DNA from: Apostichopus californicus | Lineage: Eukaryota > Echinodermata > Holothuroidea > Aspidochirotida > Stichopodidae | Assembly: GCA_020650975.1 (NCBI GenBank) | Contig: JAIPMN010006237.1 | Coordinates: forward strand, 22,435 to 86,434 | Length of the DNA: 64,000 bases | Direction: 5' to 3' | Part shown: positions 28,001-36,836 of the stretch, one piece after another | How the letters are laid out: the number at the start of each line of letters is the position of its first letter | Numbering within the stretch: position 1 is the first letter of the stretch | The notes under the pieces: generated by a model | What the model was told of the DNA's origin: nothing | The model's input: the letters and a program-made list of their open reading frames with translations, nothing else | Databases searched by the model: none | Program-made: the position numbers and the translations under genes

Positions 28001-31000
28001 GGACACACAGTAGTTTAACCAGGCAAGCTCATAAACAGAGCATGGATGGTCTCGTTTCAGAAAATAATCCACTGGAGAAATTTTGCCCAGTGGCAAGCTA
28101 AAGCCTGATAGAAGGGACGGCATATCAACAAAGCATCTCCTTGGGGGTAAGACCGGATTAAGTTTTTCACAAACTACGGCACCGCTTCCCTTTAGGCGAT
28201 ATAATCTTGTCTGAGGAGAAGTATGCAAGACTCTAGAATTATAGGGATAAACAAACTAATGCAGCTACAGAATATGCCAAGGGAAAAAAATTGCCATTAT
28301 AATAACTGCAAAAGGATTGCCATGGGCAAAAAGAAAATTCCTTACCTTTTTAATTTCTTTGTACAATTCCAGTTGCGTCCTACTTAGACTGGTATCGAGA
28401 GATGCCTGCAAAGAAAAATGTTGTCTTTTACTGCTGAAATGCTTTACTAGAGAAAACTGATGAAGAAAATTAGCTGAATAAAATGTGCACCAGAATCAAA
28501 AAGTCCATGCACATACACATTTTGTGGTTTTCATTGCCATTGGTGTGTGAGGAGTTAATCATTATGACCGAGTTATGCAATATGCATATAAATATGTAGA
28601 TATCTCTCAAGTGATCTATACATGTGGCATTGTAAAGCAAAATTTCTGGTTTCATTAATAGCAAATCTTTGAATTTCATCCCCCATTGTACAAGTTGAAT
28701 GGATTATGTTTTCACTTTTCAGGTATCTTCATATCTTACCTTGTTTTCTGGGTATAATATATCTCACTCGCCTTATAAAATGTTTCACATATACAGTGCG
28801 ATACCTTATCTAAGCCTTACATTTTCAGGTGCCTAAATATATTACCCTAATGTTTTCATGTACCTTTGATATCTTACGTTATGTATTCACCTACTTTATG
28901 CTACCATACAGTTTCAAGCACCTTGTGTTACCCTTTACTGTGTGAATATGGCACTTCCACTACATTGTGCAAAACAGTACACATGTACTTTAAGTACAAA
29001 TGCTCCTAGCCAAGAACAATCAAACATGTAACTATGCAGGTTATACCTCCCATACTATGTAAGCAGTAGCTAAACTATGTTAACCTTTTTTTCACCTTTG
29101 AACCCCAAACTGCATTCTTGACTCTAAATTGACCTAACCTACCCATAAGCCTATTCATGTATTATCCAATATCACTGGCACTACTAAACACAGCTACATA
29201 TTTAGGTCCTCCTCTAAGCTGACACACTATGTAGACGTTAGTAATTTACGTTTTGCACTTGTACTGTTGATTACACAGTACATACTGTACTTGTCTGACA
29301 CTATTCAATACTGTACTAAACTCCCATTATAATACACATTAGCTACCCTAGTCAAATAATGAAGAACTTCTTTAGTTCCAATATATGCAACATTTGAATG
29401 GATATTAATATGCAAACAAACAAAAAAATTGGAAAAGTTATGAATTAATAACATGAACTACTTTACTTACAAATTAAACTTCACTTGGTGAAAAAGCTAG
29501 GATTTCCTACCTTGAGTAGTATTTGGTAAAATCTAGTAAAATTTGTTGATCAAATGCAAAATTAAGGCCGCTTTGAACTAAAACACTGGCCTTTGTTCAG
29601 TTTGAGCATTACTTGCCAACAAAGATGAACAAAATGAGAGACAAAGGGCAGCATTATTTCCAATTGTGTGACATATACACAGTAAAGCCTGATAGTAACG
29701 GTTCCAAGCAAAGTTTTAGTTTTTTTCATTTTGCCCTGTATTAAATGTTTGTAGGAAACATTACACTAAACAACACCTTTATCTCCTTAATAACACAATC
29801 ATGTGCCAGTATACAGCAATGATATGTAAGTGTCCAGTGGGTCAAACATCTAGTGGGGTGGGGAGGGGGGGGGTGGGAGGTGTGGAGATGGGGGAACTTA
29901 TCTTTGACTCAAATTTGATCAAACATAACTTTGACTTGCAAGCTCCAAACAGTTTGTGATGCATGCATCCCTCAGCGTGTGATCAAAAGTAAGTTGGATA
30001 TAATTACTTCTGTTCGATTAATACCAACCTTTATGATCTTATTCAGACATTCCTCCGCTTTCAGCCTTATGTCGGAATTTTCATCGTTACAGGCGACAAA
30101 AATTAGCTCAAATGAGATTGCCAAAAATTTAGGGAAATCAGCAACAGTCCTTGAAAATGAAATAAAGAAAAATGATATCTATATATCTATATGAGGATAA
30201 TAGTAGAAATATTAAATGTGGTTCCTACATGATTGACCGTGTTTGCATAAAAATGATTATTCACATGACATTCAACAATCCTTCCCAGTTTGATCCCTGG
30301 TTACGAAGTATTCAAGTCACTGTGGCTTCTGACTGGTGTCCCCAGAGAAGAAATGGCTATAACAGGATTACCACCAACTAAGGGCTGGATAGCTCAGTTG
30401 GTAGAGTGCTGGACGTGTAACCCAGAGGTCACTGGTTCTAATCCCGTTTCTAGCCATAAATTTCTTTGTTCTTTTCCTTTGTCTTAAACTTTCCCAGTCA
30501 GTTTTCCATTATTCATTTACTTAAATATAATTTTATTTCCTGTTAGACCTACTAACAACACATGATACATAGCAACACATTCTTACAGGAAAGTGTGCTT
30601 TATATGGATACTTACCACAACAAACTACACTCAAGTATCGAAACCCAAGACTGAAAGATCTGAAGATATGTGCGGACAAGCTCCAGTCCTCAAGTGTCCC
30701 GATTTAACTGTTTCACTGTACAATAGTGCAACACAATTGGAGAGCGTGCTACGATATGAGGATGTAAGTTGGGGAAGGGGCAGGAGGGAGGGAAGGGGTT
30801 TGCACTAGTCCCTCTACCTTCTCCTTGCAGACACTGCTGAAAGCTATGCAAGTACTCCAGTGTAAAATCTATGAATGTTTGAATCAACCGTTTGAAAGAA
30901 ATGGCACTTTACTGAACTTAAGCTTTCATTCTAAACAGAGTACTTACTTGAAGTTAGAAGCACATATACCATCAGCGACAATCGACAGGTGCTGTATGTA

Positions 31001-33553
31001 CTCCTTCTTAGAAAACTGACTTTTCCTACAAAAAAAGAGAGAAGAAGGGAAATAAGGCATTTCATTCACTCATAGTTAAAGTAGGTACAGTACCTGCCTT
31101 TGCAAGAGTACAAACTTTTTTGACTGTTGATTCAAATACTGTAGTTTGCTGCAATGAACAGTATGCCACAAAAGGTATACTTAAATAAAAACATCTTAGT
31201 CTATTCAAGACAAGCAGAGACACTTGGGGTCCCTAGAGAGACACTGTATTTACCAGGACTTACTGTACAGAAATGACACAAGCATATATCTGACCTAGCC
31301 AATTTTGCACACAAGAATTGGGACTAAAGTTGTTCATCGTTGTTAGATCTACACAGGACCTTAAAAGATAACTACTATACACTTAACTTGGTAAGAAACG
31401 ATAAAGACTCCTGAGGGTAAATATTGATGTTACTATACTATGCTGTAGCAGTTATTGGTCAACGAACATGATTTGTGAAGAGAAGGTCGATTTAAACTGA
31501 TATCTTTAAAATGTGACATTTTGTTTTCAAAATTGGAAAACAAAACTGACTCTTTGCAACAGCAAGCAACTGATCATAGATCTTTCCGCGACTGTACAGT
31601 GTTTTAAGTTGGAGCCTCCAAAAGTTGCCCTAAGCTATTAAAAATTCACTAAGATGTGTTAGGATACACATCATATCCAATATTGTGTGATACACACTGC
31701 CTTACTGAGCTTGAGTGGCATACTGTGTGTATCAAATCTCTTGACAGTTTATGCAGCAGTACTTCAGATCCAACGTCTCGTGAGATTTTCATCATGTGCA
31801 CTGATTAGCAGACACCAATACTGTAGCACCACATAGGCTTCTATAGTATGGTACTATATAAGGTGTAAATAAGACATACAGTACTTCAAATTTAAGTCAT
31901 TATTGGATAACATCGTCCTATCCCTGCATTGTGAAAAATTAATTAGTCAGCTATATGACATGGATAGAAATTTGAGGATGTGTGAGCAGATGAAGAATTC
32001 TCTTTTCAATCAGCAGAACCACTATAGTAAAGTTAATACATGATGTGTATCATCTTACTGAGATACAATGCTTATAGGATACAAGTGGGCAATCTCAAAA
32101 TATTGCTCTCCAGTATATATGTCTCATCAAAGCTATTGTTCAGATGGCAAGAATGAGCCCAAACTGTAGATCATGATTTTGGAATTGTGGACATCATTCT
32201 TCAGAGCTGTGCAAGATGAGCAAAATGCAAAAGACTAGCTGCTAAGATCAGGTTCCACCTTCCACACAGTGAATAAATGGTACATTGATTTTTATGTTGA
32301 TTTTCTTAACAACAATTGGCAGAAATATATTTGCAAGTGCCAGTACATAAATAGCCAGAATTTTTTAGAGTTGGTTCATTATAATATCAAAACATCTATG
32401 AATAGTCTGCACAGAGGAACATTTTAAGTTTCATAGAAATTTCTAGCAATTTTTGCAAATCAAATCAAATATAAATCAAATCAAAAATATATAACATTAC
32501 AATCGTTTGGTGTAAAGACACCCATGCTAGATTTGTTACCACTGAATGAAGTTTAAATTTGACTTCTAAAAGCATGAATTTGCCATCCAGGACACTTTGC
32601 CATATAAATTTGGTACTATTGTGTATTAAATTATCACACAACCATGGTTTGGGACTCTTTTTTTGCCATAACTTTGGACCATTTGCTGTTATTCAAATAA
32701 GCAATTTTTGTTCAAGTTCATCCAGCAGACAAGTAGTTTCAGAATATTCAAAACATCATGCATGATTCCTAAGAAAGAAGGACGCTTCCTAGAATTGTTT
32801 CGTTGCAGAATTATTACATAAGCCTCGAAAAATAACATTTTGTTCCCAAGTATTAAATTAATATTTTCCATTGATCGGATTGGCTTTTAGTCCGCAAATA
32901 GCTGTCTGAAATACATAGGTTGATTTTAAAGTGTTGTTTTAATCTTGATTCAAGACATTTTAGCATGATGTTTGCCCAGTTATAGGCCATTACAGTTGTC
33001 TGGTAAGCTATTCCTAAACCACTGTAAGTGTAACCTGTGTAAGCAGACCTTTGGCCTGGATCATGGTCAGGCTTTCCTCACATTTAGAAAACATAAATCA
33101 ATAAAATTGCCCTAAAATTGATATTAGTACCACACTTCTCAGGGCCTAAGTCAGGTATTGGCCTAACAACAGTAACATTTTAAGTAAACACTGTGATCAA
33201 TATTATTGCTTATGTATGCTTAACAATAACACTGCACAGTAACATAGCCTACTGGCTAATTAATGCATATTAATGCACAGTGATTTTTCATACAGGCGTG
33301 AAACGTGATCGCTCTCGGATGATAACAACTCAAGTACTCTGCATAAGGGCTCATTATATTTGTAATTTATACTGGATTTATGGTTAGTTTATCACTAGTA
33401 GTCTAATGCCAAACGTTAGGATCAGCATGGACCAACATTTGTCTTAACTATGGTAGCCTATACTCACTTAGAATCCACAGTTTCGCTCGAAGAGCCTTGC
33501 TGGTGACTTTTCAGAGCCTCGAAAGCTCTTGCCAGCTTCTCCATATTCGACAT
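829..33553 (-). CDS. HTT: Huntingtin orthologue, 5' two thirds (40 coding exons; 3' end outside window)
   Basis: Large HEAT-repeat scaffold protein; in vertebrates it links vesicles to dynein/kinesin motors and acts in autophagy. I read 40 exons with GT-AG boundaries, totalling about 5.8 kb or 1,930 residues of a protein that is about 3,140 residues in vertebrates, so roughly the last third lies left of the window. Hallmarks in order: an N17-like start ([19 protein letters not shown]), [18 protein letters not shown], a Ser/acidic linker, [63 protein letters not shown] and [11 protein letters not shown]. All follow human huntingtin order and spacing. The start at 33553 aligns with the vertebrate start; an in-frame ATG six codons upstream (33571) is possible. 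Exon phases agree everywhere except around exons 18-20. Exon coordinates are in the block entries. Family identity is certain; individual boundaries are good to a few bases. Confidence 0.97.
2190..2415. repeat. Dispersed repeat with internal (AC)n microsatellite
   Basis: A sequence reading CCAAGTTTGAGTTTAGTC, then TTGTTGAGTTAC, then an (AC)n block (2331-2355), then GACTACATAAGTTTC and TTTGCTAAAGAAAGG. I recognise this arrangement, from memory only, as a common interspersed repeat type in marine invertebrates. It lies in the HTT intron between exons 38 and 39. Confidence 0.4.
3419..3489. repeat. Pyrimidine-rich (CCCT)n tract
   Basis: About 70 bp almost entirely of C and T on the plus strand, in the HTT intron between exons 36 and 37. 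The transcript of the minus-strand gene is therefore G-rich here, with many GGG runs spaced by one to three bases. Confidence 0.85.
4507..4752. repeat. Purine-rich (GGGA)n microsatellite interrupted by a gap
   Basis: G10 followed by GGGA, GGAA and GGGT variants, broken by Ns at 4556-4565 and a short non-repeat segment. It lies in the HTT intron between exons 34 and 35. Its true length is unknown because of the gap. Confidence 0.85.
4556..4565. other. Assembly gap (10 Ns)
   Basis: Ten consecutive Ns inside a purine-rich low-complexity array. The exact ten suggests a placeholder rather than a measured length. No coding exon is affected. Confidence 0.98.
8580..15518 (-). CDS. HTT: HTT coding exons 21-29 (middle bridge region)
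   Basis: Exons: 15310-15518, 14747-14879, 13805-13926, 13097-13204, 12191-12268, 11084-11307, 10261-10315, 9381-9542, 8580-8635. Phases chain without a break. Landmarks: [20 protein letters not shown] and EPGPPKNP (exon 21), [11 protein letters not shown] (exon 22, human PPSLSPIRRK), YMKLYDTLK (23), [18 protein letters not shown] (24), EILSYLKSC (25), [18 protein letters not shown] (26), [10 protein letters not shown] and [16 protein letters not shown] (28), [16 protein letters not shown] (29). Exon 22 encodes a short Lys/Ser-rich linker that is lower in similarity than its neighbours. Confidence 0.95.
10857..10945. repeat. Short tandem repeat of a GCATAGTATA-type unit
   Basis: About nine imperfect copies of a 5-10 bp unit (CATAG/TATAG alternation) in the HTT intron between exons 26 and 27. 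Confidence 0.75.
14063..14567. repeat. 15-bp minisatellite in HTT intron 22
   Basis: About 33 copies of a 15-bp unit, CTACTATCCTGGCAC and variants (TTGCAC, TTGCAT, GGCAT), with a periodic variant carrying GGGATGGATT. It lies between HTT exons 22 and 23. Because 15 is a multiple of three and the unit has no stop in several frames, long open frames with pentapeptide periodicity appear on both strands; I consider these artefacts. Confidence 0.95.
16100..16906 (-). CDS. HTT: HTT coding exons 19-20 (frame of exon 19 unresolved)
   Basis: Exon 20 (16100-16260) is secure: it encodes [13 protein letters not shown], then [19 protein letters not shown], matching human LDLSAHQDALILAGNLL. Exon 19 (16802-16906, 105 nt) has clean AG and GT borders and two plausible frames. 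The frame continuing from exon 18 reads [18 protein letters not shown] (helical, HEAT-like). The frame that splices correctly into exon 20 reads a Ser/Gly-rich linker ending [11 protein letters not shown]. With canonical sites one joint is out of frame. A small assembly indel inside exon 19, or a missed micro-exon, would explain this. The rest of the gene is intact, so I do not call a pseudogene. Confidence 0.75.
17022..17498. repeat. Two-copy tandem duplication, unit about 238 bp
   Basis: Copy 1 (about 17022-17257) and copy 2 (about 17258-17497) both begin TTAATTATGCAAATTAATC and end with GCACATCAGCTGAAGAATAA. They differ at only a few bases, mostly homopolymer lengths. They lie in the HTT intron between exons 18 and 19, so the duplication is recent or homogenised. 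Confidence 0.92.
17702..22178 (-). CDS. HTT: HTT coding exons 12-18 (HEAT repeats after the linker)
   Basis: Exons: 21963-22178, 21151-21315, 20693-20787, 19947-20086, 19252-19306, 18406-18506, 17702-17966. Phases chain continuously. Exon 12 has [16 protein letters not shown] and [13 protein letters not shown], close to human RLLSASFLLTGG and VRVSVKALALSC. Exon 14 has [10 protein letters not shown], exon 15 [13 protein letters not shown] and [12 protein letters not shown], and exons 17-18 [17 protein letters not shown] then [10 protein letters not shown]. Exon 18 (265 nt) ends in a GTGAGT donor in phase 0. Confidence 0.93.
18790..18860 (+). repeat. Degenerate tRNA-like SINE fragment
   Basis: Contains CAGCTCAGTTGGTAGAAC, an A-box shared with the tRNA-like element at 30383, and GGTCTGAATCCCCC resembling a B-box. 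The anticodon arm is largely missing. It lies in the HTT intron between exons 16 and 17. Confidence 0.35.
19471..19610. repeat. AT-rich inverted repeat with a hammerhead-like retroelement motif
   Basis: An (AT)-rich palindromic stretch (19471-19536) is followed at 19539-19571 by CTCTGAAGA, the stem AGATCC/GGATCT closing a short loop, then TCAACGTCAGG, and then more TATATA. It resembles the CTGAxGA-stem-GAAAC arrangement of minimal hammerhead motifs described in Penelope-like retroelements, but the GAAAC core is degenerate (TCAAC). It lies in the HTT intron between exons 15 and 16. Confidence 0.35.
22201..22456. repeat. 120-bp tandem duplication carrying GGTCA direct repeats
   Basis: Units start at 22201 and 22321, with a third partial unit from about 22428. 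Shared blocks are ATGGCCAGATATAAA versus ATGGCCAAATATAAA and GAGATTGTTTGT. Each unit begins with a direct repeat of a nuclear-receptor-like half-site (GGGTCAAAGGTCA at 22201-22213, GGGTCATAGGTCA at 22321-22333, AGTTCAAAGTTCA at 22335-22347). It lies in the HTT intron between exons 11 and 12, starting 22 bp from the exon 12 acceptor. Confidence 0.8.
22982..23431 (-). CDS. HTT: HTT coding exon 11: disordered acidic/Ser linker with DEVD
   Basis: At 450 nt this is the longest exon seen. It encodes about 150 residues rich in Ser, Glu and Asp, ending in alternating [15 protein letters not shown]-type sequence and GDIG. GDIG also occurs in human huntingtin at the end of its proteolysis-prone linker, which anchors the alignment although the rest is not conserved. 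It contains DEVD (bases 23202-23213) in the context [10 protein letters not shown], a canonical executioner-caspase recognition sequence. Human huntingtin is cleaved by caspases in the equivalent region. The exon is more GC-rich than its intronic flanks. The Ser-rich reading on the opposite strand is a shadow. Confidence 0.93.
24196..31025 (-). CDS. HTT: HTT coding exons 2-10 (N-terminal HEAT domain)
   Basis: Exons: 30948-31025, 30029-30149, 28346-28405, 27155-27301, 27039-27077, 26664-26735, 25963-26104, 25109-25290, 24196-24394. Each is bounded by AG and GT and the phases chain without a break. Landmarks are ADECLNKVIK-like [10 protein letters not shown] (exon 3), LELYKEIKK (exon 4), [12 protein letters not shown] and [15 protein letters not shown] (exon 5), [20 protein letters not shown] (exon 8), [11 protein letters not shown] and TKQLVQ (exon 9), and [13 protein letters not shown] (exon 10). 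Exon 6 is only 39 nt. These form the first HEAT array. Exon 10 ends in a Ser/Pro-rich stretch that enters the disordered linker. Confidence 0.94.
28700..28950. repeat. Degenerate 30-40 bp tandem repeat
   Basis: Six or seven weakly similar units built on TTTTCAGGTACCTT-type and TATCTTACCTTA-type blocks, in the HTT intron between exons 3 and 4. Strongly diverged. The rest of that 1.6-kb intron (28406-30028) shows nothing recognisable beyond a G-rich run near 29860-29885. Confidence 0.4.
30383..30520 (+). repeat. tRNA-Thr-like SINE
   Basis: Bases 30383-30455 fold like a tRNA: a seven-base acceptor (GGCTGGA with TCTAGCC), D-arm TAGCTCAGTTGGTAGAGT, anticodon arm CTGGA-CGTGTAA-CCCAG (TGT, Thr) and T-arm with GGTTCTAATCC. 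Base 33 is G instead of the universal T, stems have mismatches and one extra base, and no CCA or clear oligo-T terminator follows. The downstream body ends in AGTCAGTTTTCCATTATTC, which recurs at 40604-40628. I call a SINE head rather than a functional gene. It lies in the HTT intron between exons 2 and 3. Confidence 0.65.
31026..33467. other. HTT intron 1, no recognisable feature
   Basis: 2.4 kb between coding exons 1 and 2. AT-rich with no convincing exon, repeat or RNA gene. In vertebrates, intron 1 and exon 1 flank the expandable CAG tract; no CAG array is present here. Confidence 0.6.
33468..33553 (-). CDS. HTT: HTT coding exon 1: N17 helix and minimal HQQ tract
   Basis: Encodes [19 protein letters not shown] followed by GSSSETVDS, ending in a GTGAGT donor. 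The first 17 residues match the amphipathic N17 membrane-binding/nuclear-export helix of vertebrate huntingtin nearly position for position. The polyglutamine tract is just QQ after a His, and there is no polyproline region. An upstream in-frame ATG at 33571 would add MNKPVS. The exon is followed by a 2.4-kb intron. Confidence 0.95.
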
Positions 33554-33571
33554 ACTGACTGGCTTATTCAT

Positions 33572-34080
33572 AGTTGGCTGCCTGTCAATGTAAGTGGTTC
33601 ATATTCAACTTCGAATAAGTAACCGATTAAGCTACAACTGGTACAAGGGTTTCTGTTCTGTAGCTATTCATGTGGTGTTTACTTGAATAGAAAGGGTGTT
33701 GACATACGTACGTACGTGTATGTAGGCTGCATACATATGCCTGGTGTGTGTAGGCTACAATATGCACAGAACTTCGCTATTTAGACGACGTACAGTACAC
33801 ATGGAAATTACCTTCTGGAGAGGTGTGAAATTGAAACACCGGGTTGAATATCAAGTTGAATTATGAGTTCACTTCATATTTGTTTAGAGAGGGAGCTATT
33901 TACAAATGGTGAGAGTGGGATGGACGGAAAACGGATCAGAAGCCATGTCTTGCTTCTCAAAGTGACGAAATTTGGACTTTTGTATCTCGAAAGTTGGACT
34001 CTCTTCTCAAACGTTCGACTTTTGAAGCATGTTTCAACTTTTGTCTAAAATAATTGACAACTTTATCAAAAGATTTCAAC
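33572..34080 (-). promoter_or_regulatory. Upstream region of HTT (probable 5'UTR/promoter)
   Basis: Sequence immediately upstream of the HTT start. It includes a short ACGTACGTACGT run (about 33705-33716). No clear TATA box or CpG island is visible. The assignment rests on position only. Confidence 0.35.
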
Positions 34081-34084
34081 CGTG

Positions 34085-34825
34085 CTTTAATTTGAAATAT
34101 TTATTCTCTCTTTATTTCCGCAAGATGATAATACAAAAAAAAAATACATATAAGAAAGTACAGAAGCATCAAAATGTTGAAGAATACATATACAGTCACA
34201 AGAACAATCTTATTTACAATGTAATTATCACTGCGGAGGAGACCTGGCAGAAGCAATGCTTATATAAATTCCAGGCCACCCTCTATACTTAATTAATCGA
34301 TTTACTTATTACTAAACTTTAACGTATTTAAGTCCCACCCACCCCAAAAGAAGAAGAAGAAGCCGGGAGAAAAAATGAAAGAAAAAAAAAAGATCAGTAC
34401 TTATCTAACAAATGATTTTTTAAAGCCAATTTAAAGGAAGTCAAAGAGGGTTGGGTACGTAAGTTGACATCTAGAGAATTCCAGAACGTGGGGCCACTTA
34501 TGCGGATTGTCTTTTGATAAGAAGAAGAACGACATAATCTATGAAAATAATTGTCCCTATTTCGTGTATCATAATGGTGAACATTGCCTGCCTTGATGAA
34601 AAAAGAGCTAAAATTGGGTGGAAGTAAATTGTGATTAAATTTGTACATAAAGATTCCTAATTGGTAGTGGTATATATATAATATATTTTGACCTTTATAT
34701 AAATTATAAAGAAATCTCAATACAAAAAGTCCTGGCAGTATTATGGAGACAAGTGTAAACAAAACCAACAGAAAAGACAAACAATAAGTGCTTTCATAGA
34801 ATAAAATATATAATTTGAATGACAT
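34085..34825 (-). mobile_element. Non-LTR retrotransposon 3' end (RT C-terminal fragment plus 3'UTR)
   Basis: The minus strand encodes a 143-residue open frame (34394-34825) whose C-terminal half reads LGIFMYKFNHNLLPPNF, then HHYDTRN, GPTFWNSLD and SFKLALKNHLLDKY. The order of a short helical segment, a YxTRN motif, GPxxWNSL and SFKxxLKxxLL is typical of the region after the reverse-transcriptase domain in many LINE ORF2 proteins. About 300 bp of 3' flank follows, ending near an AATAAA on the minus strand around 34120. No RT catalytic motif is present, so it is a 5'-truncated copy. It is intergenic between HTT and HPS1. Confidence 0.75.
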
Positions 34826-34879
34826 ATTTCATTGTAAAACTATACAAATAACATATTAAAAATGATATTGCACACACCT

Positions 34880-35205
34880 ACTTTATGGTGTGACGAAATT
34901 TGAGTCCTTTATTACCTATTGACAAATATTGAGTCTGCATCAAATGATCTGTCTCTGCATGTTTTCTTGTGTACACAAACAAGTTATTTAGTTTAGTTTA
35001 GTAGAAAAAAAAGGATCAGGAGGGATAATCAAGTCCCTTGGGAGAGGAAAACAACCGAAGACGTGAAAATTCGGCCCGATTACAATGCTTAAATTGCTTG
35101 TCCAAAGCATTCTTAAACCCATTCACACTACTTGCAAGTACAGCTTTCTCAGGGAAAACAGTCCATTCATTCACAACCCTATTAGTAAAAAAGTTAATTA
35201 TGCCG
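34880..35205 (-). mobile_element. Second LINE 3' fragment of a different family
   Basis: The minus strand from about 35195 reads FFTNRVVNEWTVFPEKAVLA, then SSVNGFKNALDKQFK. This matches the FFxxRVVNxWNxLPxxVVxAxSxNxFKxxLD signature found at the extreme C-terminus of another group of LINE reverse transcriptases. The frame then closes, and an AATAAAG lies downstream near 34900. Only the tail is left. Its signature differs from the neighbouring element's YxTRN/WNSL signature, so these are two insertions, not one. Confidence 0.7.
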
Positions 35206-36298
35206 AATATTTATAGGTTATAGTCTAAAAGGATAGCACTGAATATCTGTAACTCTCGATTTTTCTTGATAAATTCCTGCTTCAAATGTTATGAATATAG
35301 TCTAGCTTATTGATCTTAACTTTATACATTAACCAAGTACAGGCTATTATTAGTTACAGTACAACTTAATTTAAAAAATATCCAAGTGTTTTTTTTCACC
35401 AAATAGACATCATGAATGGTTATATAGTTTGGCTGCCTAATTTCTGTCTAAAAATCTGATAATTAATTAAAAAAAATGTATTGATAGAATTTAATAATAA
35501 TATCTGTTTGTAATATTGCAATGGTGTGATACTTATAATTATACATGAGTTTGAAGATGATATCTTAAAACTTGGAATGCTTAGTAAAAGAATCACTTTC
35601 GACTAAATTGGGTATGTATCAAATTCACTACAGCCATTTGTTTACACTGCATAATTTGTTCCCCCCCGAAAATAAAAGAAAACTGTTGTATTACGTGAAA
35701 GTCTAGCTCCAAATAGAAACCTGGTCCAATAACCCGCAAAATTGCCCAATTCTGCGGGTACAAGTCAGTCTCCCTGAGGAATAGCAATTAACTGTCTCAC
35801 TTTGCTAGCCATGGGTGTTGCATTTCACTCATAGTTGCTTTATCTTAAGATCACTCAGGCCATTCGCACTTGCAATGACGGCCGATGATAAACAATGATG
35901 TAGAAGTGTAGCTCCCACACGTTTAAGCAATGAATACCTCTCAACCAAGATTAAGCGGGATTATAGTTAGTCTTGTGGTTTTTGCTTCATTAGTTACAAG
36001 GGCCATTCCTTTGAATATTTTAATAAATGAACATATTCCAGTGTTGACAAACAATGCCATCTATCAATATGCTTATATTACGTTATTAAAATACCAGTAT
36101 TAACAGATTGCCAATTTTGCAGGGTGTTAACTTGTTTTTTTTACTGGTAAATGAACATGCTTGTTAAGATATGCCCAGTCACACTTCGCACTATGTGTGC
36201 ATAGCTTTGGTGAAGGTTTGAACGAGATGATATCAAAACATCATGACGGGTACTTTGAAACTATCCCCTTTCATACATCTATATACATATATCTAGTA

Positions 36299-36440
36299 TG
36301 GCATTCTATTTCTATAATGGGATATGTTTTCTACATGGGATATGTTTCTATATGGGATATGTTTTCTACATGGCATATGTTTCTACATGGGATATGTTTT
36401 CTACATGGGATAATTTTCTATATGGGATATGTATTGGTAT
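36299..36440. repeat. 17-18 bp minisatellite (GGGATATGTTTTCTACAT)
   Basis: Seven or eight copies of ATGGGATATGTTTTCTAC with small length changes, in the 3' flank of HPS1. No gene is seen in 35206-36836 apart from this array. Confidence 0.88.
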
Positions 36441-36836
36441 ATGGACAGAAGGGATGGTATAACATTACGTATTAGAGAAGGATGAAACAACTAATGTAGG
36501 AAACGTGACATCCAGTCTCTGCCTTGAACCCCTCGTTCATCTGAGTCTACTGGCAGTTAGGTCAGATAGCCAGATCCGTGCTCTCGTACCCCTGCTGAAA
36601 TAAGTGGATTGTACTCCTGTCTATCACACCACATATAGTGGCGTGGGACTGTGCATGGTGATGTAAATCCTATCGGCACTGAGTAGTTAAAAGATGTGAA
36701 CCAATCTGTGTCGTACAGACTCGAGGACACTCCGGACACACGTATGTAATAAAGTGTGTCTCCTTATCGAGCTGTTGCTAAATATTTATACAGAAGGTAG
36801 CAAATGTTCATCCCCCACCCCCATGTGACCATTTTC

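Noticed and set aside
30383-30455. Functional tRNA-Thr gene
   Set aside because: G at position 33, stem mismatches and an extra base, with a SINE body attached.
33468-33553. Expanded polyglutamine tract
   Set aside because: Only two Gln codons follow the His; no CAG array on either strand.
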